Position numbers and translations under genes: made by a program. A stretch of 20,000 nt of DNA, from positions 10,001 through 30,000 of the forward strand of contig ADNK01000406.1 in assembly GCA_000320545.1 (NCBI GenBank), read 5' to 3'. Below are positions 9,808 to 18,782 of this stretch, piece by piece. Within the stretch, counting starts at the first letter, position 1. Each line of letters begins with the position of its first letter. The notes beneath the pieces were generated by a model, which made no database searches, had not been told where the DNA came from, and saw nothing but the letters and a program-made list of their open reading frames with translations. The DNA is from Bigelowiella natans CCMP2755. Lineage: Eukaryota; Cercozoa; Chlorarachniophyceae.

Positions 9808-12800
9808 AGAGAAAGGGCGGAGAATGAATGCTTTGGGAAGCGGGTGGGCAAACGAGATCATAGGAGAAGGAGGAGGAGGAGGAGGGAGGTACGAGAGGGC
9901 TTAGCTGTGCGTACGTACCTTTTTGACCACTAACGTCCGGTCGAAAACGTCGCGGAGGAAGTGCCCTGTCATCTTTTTGAATCCTGAAACAACGGGGAGA
10001 ATAAAAAGGCTACTTATTATAGGATGTTTAAGAACTCGATTCCTTCTCATCGTGTTTCCTCACCAACACCAACACCGACTCCATTTGTGTGACTACTATG
10101 ACGATTATGATGCGAAGCAAGGAAGGGAAAAAGCTATGATGATCAATCACCAGGCTCACAATCATCCAGGTTTCCGGTCCATTTCTTGCGAAGAGGCTTC
10201 AGACCTGCAGCATGCATAATAACAGCATAACACGTGTGTGTGTGTGTGTGTGTGTGTGTGGCGCGCGAGCGCCTCTCGCCCACCTCTCTTTCTCTCTCTC
10301 TCTCTCTCTCTAACTCTAACTCTCTCTCTCTTTCTCTGCGCATGTATGCGCCATACGTACCAATGTGAGGGATGAAAAAGGCGTCCACTTTTTCGAATGA
10401 GCTCTGAGGCAAAAAGATAATGACGACTGATGCTGTTTATGACGACGGCTAATCTTCCATGCAAATGTAGTAACCATGATGCGTTCTCGTTGCCCTCCAT
10501 CCTTAAAGTTTTCCGCCAGCGTATCCTCCAACACATCCTTCGTTTGCTTGATATTCTCCTCCACATCTGTCGGTAGGGATAAAGAACGATGACGCTGATG
10601 ATGACAACAGATGAAAGGAAGAAATTTGTTTTTGTAGACAAAATTGTCTTATTTCTCGCTTGTATTGCAGTTGTGGCCGGAAGCGTATGTTTCACCTTCA
10701 GGATCGTCGAAATTCGCCCAATCACGGACAAGGAACTGCAGGTTTTGGAATTTGTGCTCGCTTATATCGTCTTCCTTTCCGTCCTTTTCGGCATTCTGGC
10801 AGTGTTTGATCAGGGGGGTTGGTGATGACGATGATGATAACCACGACGATGACGACGATGATGACATATCACCAGAAGTTGATCATAATGGCGATGCTAG
10901 TGTGACTCTATCAAAGTTTAAAGTCGAAGTGGACTCGAGAAAGGGAGTATTACTGTCCGTGCATTTTTTACTTGGTTGATGTTGATCGTAAAGGAACTAA
11001 CTACAGTCTTAGCCCCCCTCCCCACAACCTTCAACTCTTCCTTCGACTTGAATAACCGCAGCGCGGAGCGTGCGAATTGCGTGAAGTAGTCAAGTTGCTG
11101 CAATGTGTCCTCTTGGATGCGGTTTTGCACGTTCAGCACTTGGAAAGAGGATATCAGCACCGAAAGACCGAAAATCGCCTGTATTTATTCCATGATGTCA
11201 GTGCCAGGAGAACAGGCACGATACTTGTAAAATTTAAAGTCGTTAATCCATCATTGCGACTGCGCTGTATTGACGGGTGGAGAACTAACGGAATGTATAC
11301 TAAATCGCTGGAGTTGGTAAACCTTATCATTTTTATTCTATACGAAGGTGTGAAATTAGATATCTGAAACTCGTGTTGCTGCACAAATCTCTGTTGCTAA
11401 GGTAAGCTAAGGAAGGAAGTACATTGTTGATGGCAGGGGGGAGAGGGGGTCGAAGAGACCTGCGAGAAAAACAAAACCAAACACCGACGACGTATAAAAA
11501 TGTTCAGACACCCAGAGCATAAGTAAAACCGCGTTTGGGCTGTTGCTCTTGTTGCCTCAATACTAATTACTGAGGTCGTCACCATCAAAATTGGTTGCTA
11601 ACTTCATCATGTGGTTCATGACAGACATACCCTGAGTGTCCATCAATAGCACACACACTTTCTGGCCCTTAATTGTCCTACCGACGTGGAAGAAGAAGAA
11701 GAAGAAGAAGAAGAAGAAGAAGAGGCGTCAAGATTGGTTCACAGATGTGCAGGAAGACTAATGGCCAAAGTTCACAACACGCCATGGACGTCGCAAAACA
11801 AAATCACTTGTAACCTCATCACCTTGAAACTTAAAAAGTAAGTTTAACTCAAAATTATATCATCATGTAACGAAGCTGTTGATGGTTGACGCTGCTCAAT
11901 TTTATCTCCCTCTACTTTAGAAAGAGTTGGTGTGCATGTGTGTGCGTGCAAAATTATGTTAATGGCAAAATGTCACTCGTACTGCTAATACAAACCTGAC
12001 GAATGGTGTGGAGTAAAACCAAATACCAGTGGTTGTTCGATCCTGGTGTGCCTGAGAATGGAAGGAGGGAAGAAAGGGAGTTGGGGGGGGGGGGGGGGGG
12101 TTGAGAGTTCAGTTTGAGTGATTAGAGGAAGGGTTTCAAGAGATTGAAAAAGGAACGCGAACGATAGGACAATCTATCTTTACACGATTGTGAATTTCTC
12201 TCATACACATTAAACCTCCTACTAATGATGCTAATCCTACCCTCCAGTAAAACTGCGATTCCTTCTCTTCGTTTAAGTCCGTTCCAGCGAATATACACCC
12301 GGGATCCTTCTCGGTATTTTCAGCTGGAAATGGAGAGATGAGGGAGAAGGCGGAAGAGGAGCAGTTATAATATTGAATATTGACATGTGTGAGGAAAAAC
12401 ATCATGATTCGAAGAACGAGACGACGGCAAAAATGTAGTTGAGGATTCTTTCTTCCGACTCACTGGGTTCCGTAAGGTATCGAAGGAAAAGGTCCAGCAT
12501 AAAGCTTTTCCCCGTGCGCATAGCGCCGACCAGCGACACGATGTACATTTTCTTCAGCCCTGAAGGTATTGGAATGGAAGGAAGGAAGGAACATGAGCTC
12601 AATTAAAATTGAGAGGAGCCGAGCATTTTCTCCAATTGAACAAGAAGAACCCCCAGATCCATCTTTAGATATTTGGTGTTAGGGAGGTGGGAGAAGCAGG
12701 TTCCAACCGGTTTTCTCCACATTGTCCAACACTTCTTGAAGGGCGTCCTCGTCGACAACGATTTTTCGATCCTTGCCGTCCTCTCCCTAACAATGAAATT

Positions 12801-13069
12801 GTTTGAAGAAAAATTTAAGGAAGCAAAGAATGTACTACTTCTTATTAAGAAGTCCGAGTGTGCAATTACAACTACCGTGTTCTCCACGCATACAACTTGA
12901 ACTGGGCGGCCCGAGTACCTCGTGGGTGATTCTGATGTGGATGCCGTCACAATAGAAATCAAACGCCCCAACAGCGCCATCAGAAATTATAGGCAAAACA
13001 GGAGACTATCACTATACATGACCACCGACCTTTTTTTTCGGGTTCCTTCTGTGGTTTTTCTTCAGCCAT
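6745..13069 (-). CDS. Atlastin-like dynamin-family GTPase, about 24 exons
   Basis: Minus-strand exons: 13069-13030, 12931-12876, 12786-12708, 12559-12464, 12323-12241, 12051-11996, 11677-11631, 11459-11423, 11178-11029, 10795-10696, 10566-10475, 10403-10361, 10204-10151, 9983-9919, 9733-9530, 9280-9202, 8966-8904, 8696-8643, 8449-8354, 8140-8093, 7981-7919, 7698-7652, 7025-6972 (tentative), 6801-6745. All have AG acceptors, nearly all GT donors, and phases join except at 11423. The product, about 587 residues, is near atlastin length. Motifs in order: P-loop GAMRTGKS (about 70-77), switch I RTTTG (123-127), DTQG (150-153), the RD motif in FLVRDW (about 240), FIPHIGLK of the guanine-cap region, then a helical middle domain. 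Two hydrophobic segments (AMFALIATVAFILDFL, about 469-484; LMKFIYTLAAMYIGTQVFFLY, about 502-522) form the membrane hairpin, followed by a short tail. Atlastins tether and fuse ER tubules by GTP-driven dimerisation; that role is inferred here. The start (MAEEKPQKEPEKK) is the best ATG spliced in frame. The first and second-to-last exons are least sure. Confidence 0.85.
7040..7165. repeat. Composite (CA)n-(TA)n-(TG)n inverted repeat in an intron
   Basis: A (CA)n run of about 32 bases at 7040-7072 faces a (TG)n run of about 30 bases at 7136-7165, separated by AT-rich DNA including a (TA)n run at 7107-7135. The two runs are reverse complements, so the transcript could fold into one long hairpin. 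It sits in the last introns of the atlastin-like gene, just upstream (in the minus direction) of the tentative exon at 7025-6972. Confidence 0.8.
7587..7640. repeat. (GT)n microsatellite in a late intron
   Basis: A run of about 22 GT units with one interruption. It lies shortly after the strong GTAAGA donor at 7651 of the atlastin-like gene. Confidence 0.85.
8853..8890. repeat. (ATC)n trinucleotide tract
   Basis: An ATC/GAT repeat lies in the intron after the atlastin-like exon ending at 8904. A related (CAT)n tract lies at about 7711-7740 and an (ACT)n tract at about 9139-9161; all three are in introns of the same gene. Confidence 0.8.
9486..9524. repeat. (TA)n microsatellite starting at a splice donor
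   Basis: About 38 bases of TA repeat begin four bases inside the intron after exon 9733-9530, whose donor reads GTATTTATATATA. Reverse-strand open frames here encode Ile/Tyr repeats and are not real. A CG/CA alternating tract lies nearby at about 9447-9470. Confidence 0.85.
9761..9802. repeat. (GA)n microsatellite before an acceptor
   Basis: A GA run, CT-rich on the minus strand, lies about 30 bases upstream of the acceptor of exon 9733-9530 and may act as an extended polypyrimidine tract. A (GGA)n run follows at about 9868-9887. Confidence 0.75.
10233..10340. repeat. (GT)n and (CT)n tracts in one intron
   Basis: A (GT)n run at 10233-10260 and CT-rich runs at 10285-10336 fill the intron between atlastin-like exons 10403-10361 and 10204-10151. 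Long minus-strand frames here encode Arg-Glu repeats and are artefacts. Confidence 0.8.
11691..11722. repeat. (GAA)n tract serving as polypyrimidine tract
   Basis: On the minus strand this reads (CTT)n and directly precedes the acceptor gtcggtag at 11678 of the atlastin-like exon that carries DTQG. The repeat therefore looks used as the pyrimidine tract of a real splice site. Confidence 0.7.
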
Positions 13070-13473
13070 TGCTCCGGAAAAATGGGGGGTGGGCAGTCAG
13101 GGGTTTAAGATTTAGTGATACTCTCCAGTCTCGAAGGAGACCCTCAAATATATGGCATTTTTTAAATTTAATTTATTATGTTCATGTCGATTCAAAAAAT
13201 TGGCAGTATCGCCCGCGGGACACAGTATGGTAGTGTCGGGAGCACATTCAGTTCTGGAGATGGACAATTGTGTTCTAATCCTGCTTTGATTCATCTTAGA
13301 TTCTAAGATACGACATAGATTTTATTCAAAATAAAAATATATCAAAAGGAATTTCGCCCCAGCGGTGCCTTCAGAGCGTTCAACTATCATTCTGAAAGGT
13401 CAGGTTTGTTTGCTGTTGCTGCCAAGGAGTCCGGAAAGCAAATGTAGGAGGCTGGTTTCGCCCTTCGCTATCC
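13070..13473. promoter_or_regulatory. Divergent spacer between two genes
   Basis: The atlastin-like gene starts leftward at 13069 and a plus-strand gene starts at about 13474, so roughly 400 bases would carry both promoters. It is AT-rich at 13140-13200 and 13300-13350. No specific promoter motif is certain. Confidence 0.4.
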
Positions 13474-14647
13474 ATGTCGCAGGAGGAAAATCTCGCCCAT
13501 TTGTACAGCCGTCAGCTCTTAAAAGAACTGGTGCACAGGCATATGGGAGCGGGGCAAGAGTTTGCCCTGAAAACATCGGAGAGATGATGGACTAGACGCC
13601 CAACTCAAACACTGGACGACTGCACACAGAATACGAGCAGGCGCGGCGGCGGCGGCGTCGTTCTCCGCCTCCAACTGATGAAGAACCGACTGCGCGCTCT
13701 TGCGATGCGTGAAGAGAAGGTGGTCATATTGCTTCGAGAAGGGGGTTCAGACTACGTGTTGGGTGGAGGCAAGAACGCTGTTTTCTGTTTGTCCTTATCA
13801 TGCTCTCTGCTTCCGCTCTCTCTCTCCCCTTTGTTAGGAACTCCTTCGTGGGTTGTGGATTTCGGTATGGCACGGTGAGATCAGAGTGCGAGATACACCC
13901 GATGAAGGGGCCCTCAAGGTTGGATTTGCTGTTGCTGCTGCTGTTGCTGTTGTCCCAACACTGTATGAGCGATGCGCCGAAAATTGAGCAGCATGTGCGT
14001 TGTCGTTGCACGGAGAAAGCTGTTCGTTCCAACACAAGGTGAGAATAGTCGTGTCTTCAGGTGGGAACACTTTTAGAGGGGGAGGTTGTTCGCAAGTCAC
14101 GGCAGAAGGTAGTACGCAGCAGCAACAGGGGCAGCAATTGAGATCACCACGCGTTGTGAAAATTGTGGGGCGGCGGAACCAAATTCCCTGGTTCAATATA
14201 GACATCAGTACCATCATATATAAGCCATCTATATCTACGCCGTCATTTCTCGCTGTATACAGAATATGAAAGTCCATGCGAGACCGCGATTTCTCCTTCT
14301 CACCTCTCCTCTCTCTCCCCCCCCCTCTCTCTCTCCCTGCATTTGAATACACCTCTTGCGAAAAGGGTTTCTGGATCGAACACTCCCGGGGATGGTCGCT
14401 TATACGTGCTGATAGGTGAACAGCTCTCGAATGCAAGTTGACCATACATATAGACATATATAATCATCTCTTTTTCGTGTAGGGAGATGCTCTTAGTTCC
14501 ATTCTCCCTCTCCACATCTGCCACAAACGCTAACACGAAAGAAGAGAAAAGCAAACGCGATAGCAAAGGCAGTAGGAGTGCCTCGACGAAATCCTCTTAT
14601 GTAAGCTTTCTATTCTTCCCTTATGGAACCGATGAATGCTACACACA

Positions 14648-14682
<35 letters not shown>

Positions 14683-14999
14683 TATATATATATTATCACG
14701 TGAAAATGTGTATCCTTGGCTGTAGATTAAACGCTGTCGGCATTGCTTACGGATATTCGCAAAGAAGGAATCGGTTGGTAGTTAACTTTTGGCACTGATG
14801 TTCAACTAACTTTTTCTCCTCCTAGGGAGAGAAGCATATGTGTAAGTACATTCGAGCAAAGGATAAAGACCCTATTGCGAAATTGGTAGTAGCAATAGCA
14901 GTCGCAGCAGCAGTAGCAATAGTAAGGAGGAGCTTATTGGAATAATAGTAGACAAATGCCCATCACAGGATCTATATGATATATTATGGTACATTTGCT

Positions 15000-15084
<85 letters not shown>

Positions 15085-15279
15085 TGTATCCAAACGTGAA
15101 ATATAATCATGAACACATGGCTTCTCCGGTATATTTGAGACGTCCACGACTGAGTTGTCCCATTGTGAAATTAGCCTCCCACGCCGTCTAAAACGTCATC
15201 AACCAGTCGATTCGCATTCGAGGTTGTATGGAAGGCAAAATGTCATTATTCACAATAAATTGGAATACGCGCACACGCA

Positions 15280-15315
<36 letters not shown>

Positions 15316-16435
15316 GAGACAAATTTATATTGGACAGATCCCTCCTCCGTCGTCGCGTAGGAGGAAACGAGAGGAAGGTGTGGAGGAAGAGGAGGAAGGC
15401 GAGCAGCAGCACGGTGTCGAAGCTACTGCTTCTCCAGCATCAACGTCATCATCATCGGCTGCTGCTGAGAAATCTAGTTCTGCCAGGCTGAATAGTCCTA
15501 TGCTCTCTCCGTTAAGAAAGAGGAAGAAAAAGAAGCAGGTGGCAGCCAGGAGGGCGGCAAGAGAAGCGGCGATAAAGAACCAGCAGTCTCCGCCGCTGTT
15601 GGAAATGCCAACCCTGCTCAAACGTCTTGCCCGCACCTCGCATTCTGGGAAGTCAGCTGCAACCATGGAGATTGATGCGGAGGGGGAAAACCACGGGGAA
15701 GATGAGGATGATGGCGGCGAGAAGGAAGCGGGAGATGGGAAAGAGGGGGAGTTGCTTCTGCGGGGTCCTCGGACAAGAGGGAGGAGAAAGTTGAGAAGGA
15801 CGACGAGGAAAACCAGGGCGACAGCGACGACAATAGTAGGGGATGCAGAGATGTTAGGGGAGAGGGGAGAGGGGATCCGTTTTGTGATGAAGGACCGAAA
15901 AGAAGAGGCCGATGAAGCTATTGCTGGCAATGATGAGGACGACGAGGATGACGCTGATCATAATGAGGCAGGAAGCGATGGTAATCAAAAGAACGGTGTT
16001 GAAGATCCTGATAATGATGACGAGGGTAATCAGAAGAAAAGGGGACAGAAAAACGAAAGCGGGGACGGTGATGAGGACGAGAAAAAGAACGGCAGTGATG
16101 ATGATGACAATGAAGAAAATGATTGTAATAATGTTGACGATGACGGTGGTATTGCCGTTGCTTCTGCTGCTGCTACTGATACTGACACTGCTGCGATCAA
16201 TGAGGATAAGAATGATGGTGATACCAATAGTATCGACGACTCAGTTCAAAAGAAAGAGGGGGGAAGGGGGGGGGACAATGAAGAGGGTAGTGATCATGGT
16301 AAAGGCGGCACGGGGAATGGTGAGGCCGAAGAGACAGTACCTGTGAGTAAAGTCAAGGTAAGATCAATAAAATAAAGATGACGACGACATTGATGATGTC
16401 TGATGATGATTACGATGATACAGGTTGAAAGATAA
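13474..16435 (+). CDS. Multi-exon gene, highly charged nuclear-type protein
   Basis: Plus-strand exons that join in phase: 13474-13530, 13630-13762, 13838-13874, 13970-14038, 14483-14600, 14826-14885, 15140-15241, 15338-16357, 16424-16435. Acceptors are all AG and donors include GTGAGA, GTAAGC and GTAAGA. The product would be about 535 residues, starting MSQEENLAHLYSRQLLKEL. The N-terminal 200 residues are mixed and match no family I know. The large last-but-one exon encodes a basic patch RKRKKKKQVAARRAAREA, a likely nuclear localisation signal, then about 200 residues rich in D, E, N and G with little predicted structure. Such acidic tails occur in chromatin and nucleolar proteins; that role is inferred. 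Exon 14826-14885 could instead end at a stronger GTAAGG donor near 14915, also phase 0. The intron 16358-16423 may be retained. The first two exons are the least certain. Antisense frames over the large exon are shadows. Confidence 0.55.
14645..14682. repeat. (CA)n microsatellite in an intron
   Basis: A CA run lies between plus-strand exons 14483-14600 and 14826-14885, about 45 bases after the GTAAGC donor. A similar (CA)n run at 15282-15311 lies in the intron before exon 15338. Confidence 0.8.
15001..15080. repeat. (CT)n(GT)n compound microsatellite in an intron
   Basis: About 48 bases of CT followed by about 34 bases of GT lie between plus-strand exons 14826-14885 and 15140-15241. The open frames through it (Leu/Ser and Cys/Val repeats, or Thr-His on the other strand) are artefacts. 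Confidence 0.85.
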
Positions 16436-16589
16436 TGGGATGCAGCAGCAACTGCTCAAGAACTATCGTCCATAGAATTGTAATCATAGTGATGATAGTA
16501 GAGTACGGCGAGAAGCATCGATGACAGATAGCGCCCAAAGCGACAGTATTTGGAGAGAGGCAGGAATGTCAGCGCTGCTTTGAGAGCAA
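16436..16589. other. 3' flank of the charged-protein gene
   Basis: No gene was seen. An AATAAAATAAAG word at 16366-16377, just inside the last intron, resembles a poly(A) signal and would serve a transcript that keeps that intron. Confidence 0.35.
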
Positions 16590-17560
16590 TCATGACGTAC
16601 GTACATACATGCACGCCGCCGCGGCATTGCATAGCTACATCATGTACATTAGGATGATAATTGAAAAGATTTGATCACATCATTGCATCCGCCTCACGCA
16701 TCTAGCTAGCTAGACACATGTACGTTGCAGCTAGCACTACAGCTAGAGCAGTGAGGTCACTTGCGATGCCACCATGCTAGCATGGCGCTATACACGTTGT
16801 TGTCATAACATGATGCGCTCGATCGCTACGGTACGGTCATGGCTCTAGAGTTTGCGCTAATGATGTGCCCTATTCATCTAGGTGCACCCGCACGCACGTA
16901 GAAACATTAGCATACTAGCATATATTAGAGCGCTAGCGCAGCCAACAACGGCCTAGCAACCTAGCAAGCGCGAATATACGAACAGCCCGCGTGGACACTC
17001 TAGCACAGCTAGTAGAGCTCCTAGCTAGCTAGTTGCTGTGAAATGATAGACATGCAATACACAATATATATAATATATATTAGTGTATTGCTGTGTCTAT
17101 TATGAAGCTATGACATTATTACACATTGCAGCGACACGATGTGGAGACACGCACGCACGTGCTGCACATGATGGCGTGCGCACTGCACACGCAATAATGA
17201 GATCGAAGCGATGCGACGCATACATGCTGCTTTTCTTCATTATTATAGGACAGCTCTGTACGCCATCGATCATTCGCTAGCATGCGTAGATATTGCGTGT
17301 GTAATGACAATCAATGCAATGCGATCTGCTGTCAGACACGATCGATCACAACAATGCACTATGCGGCTGCAACCCATGCGACGACGATCGGTTACACATG
17401 TAGCATGGCTACGATGCATGCAGGAGAGCTATGAATGTAGCGTAGCGCTTTTTGTTCTCTGAGATGCGTGCTGTGGATGTATGCGATATGATGCTGCTTT
17501 AGAGATGTAGCGCGAGCTTGTGAAATGAGTGCAAGTTGCATTTTTCTTATTCAAGATTTG
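16590..17560. repeat. Second palindrome-rich island
   Basis: This is dense in self-complementary 4-mers and 6-mers: CTAGCTAG runs (16702-16712, 17021-17032), GATCGATC, GCGCTAGCGC and CGTACGTAC. It contains CCATGCTAGCATGG at 16772-16785. The open frames are short and have no coding character. It resembles the 5280-6500 island in vocabulary and in lying between genes. Confidence 0.65.
17046..17100. mobile_element. 55-bp inverted-repeat element, copy B
   Basis: The arms ATAGACATGCAATACAC and GTGTATTGCTGTGTCTAT pair over almost their full length around an AATATATA-type core. Termini and layout match the element at 2041-2094. It lies in the palindrome island, outside any predicted gene. Confidence 0.5.
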
Positions 17561-18500
17561 CTAGTTTGGTACGGTGTACGTAAGATGCCTTGTTCGAATT
17601 TACATTCACATGGTCATGCTCAACGTTGTTTAGGTTGCTTGTTTTTTGTGATGCTTTGAGTAGAATCTCTCACCTGTTTCTCTCTAGCTAGCTGGGTAAA
17701 ATCATTTTTTTAAAAAAGTACCTTTGTTATGACCTCGCAAAACCAATCTTCCTGATAATAATAATTGCAATATTAGCCACTTGAAAAAGGCAAAAACTCT
17801 ATCCTAGATTGATAGAAAAATGTCAGACGAACGAGACTGTCCACATTTGGCTTTCGGTACAGGTCTGTGTTCGAAAATCATCATACATTTACTGAAGTAG
17901 GTAGAAAATTATACTAGGCGTTTACCTGAGTTGTTGCAGGGCTACACTTGCTCAGAAGATTATTGGTTTTCTGGAATAAATAAAATGAAATGAATACAAT
18001 CACCGGAAAATCTAGACAACATCAGCCTTATTCATGATGATCAAGCGTCTCAGATTCTATGGGTGATGAGGAATTTTAGTCCGCAGTATATTGGTGTTAT
18101 TCGGGAGTGTCTTTCCTGTTATCTTCTTCGACGAAAAAGAAATATTTTGGGAAAAACATGGAGTTACCGTGAAGATCGCGGAGCTTCAGATGTCCCCCTA
18201 GGATATAACAACCAACAGCAAACAGGTTAGTCATTGAAAGGAAATGGGAAACTTGCTTCAGCATGAAGCAGCGGATTTTTGTCCTCAGACATTTGGGTCA
18301 ATCATCATAATTTATTATGATAGGGGCGACACTTGTGGTCATCCTAGGATGGTAACAAACAAAAAACAGTATGTATATTTTCTATCTTTCTCACCTATCC
18401 ACAGGGGGACACAGGCGGGATTGGAATGTTAGGACCGTGGTGTGTTGGTTATCCGCGTATACTACTAAAATAACAAGTCTCTTATTAAAAATGCCCTTAA
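17561..18500. other. AT-rich region with conflicting exon candidates
   Basis: Exon-like pieces occur on both strands. Minus: 17970-17926 (KTNNLLSKCSPATTQ, good AG and GTAAAC borders) and 17751-17722 (EDWFCEVITK, AG and GTACTT borders), both phase 0; further left of these, in the minus sense upstream, a piece around 18195-18100 reads GHLKLRDLHG and onward to a stop. Plus: an open frame of about 75 codons from 17997 (peptide NISLIHDDQASQILWVMRNF), an ATG frame at 18244, and a piece after acceptor ctatccacag near 18404 ending GYPRILLK and TAA. Both strands cannot be right throughout. A decayed gene is possible. No family was recognised. Confidence 0.3.
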
Positions 18501-18510
18501 TCCATTTTAT

Positions 18511-18544
18511 GCGGAGATTTTAATTTCCCCCTTAATTTCTCCGC
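18511..18544. repeat. Imperfect hairpin, GCGGAGA arms
   Basis: GCGGAGATTTTAA and TTAATTTCTCCGC pair at 11 of 13 positions around a short TTTCCCCC-containing loop. It lies in AT-rich intergenic DNA downstream of the minus-strand gene at 18783. It could be a repeat remnant or an RNA hairpin. Confidence 0.5.
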
Positions 18545-18782
18545 TCTTTGCGGCTTTTTCATATAAACATTTTTTGTTTTTCGAATCAATCCCCGCTAGT
18601 AACACCAGTCGCATCCAGTACATGTAAACTATTGACTTTTAAAGTGTAGATTATTAGGATATTGTTCGGTCAAAAATATGATTTACATAGTCGCTGTGTT
18701 GAGAATTCCAAAAGTTTGAAATGAAATGTCTCAATATCCTAAGACTGTATTTAGATATATTTCCAACTAAAATCCTTCCATT

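Noticed and set aside
13838-13874. DFGMAR motif suggesting a protein kinase
   Set aside because: The exon encodes TPSWVVDFGMAR, but neither the neighbouring exons nor their frames show HRD, VAIK, a glycine loop or APE, and what follows does not fit an activation segment. The motif is probably coincidental.
13834-14457. Long minus-strand ORF of 207 codons
   Set aside because: It is antisense to several phase-matched plus-strand exons and is low in complexity (Arg/Glu and Ala/Thr runs from repeats).
15325-15930. Minus-strand ORF of 201 codons, Ser/Pro-rich
   Set aside because: It mirrors the charged plus-strand exon: GA-rich coding DNA read backwards gives Ser/Phe/Leu-rich frames without stops.
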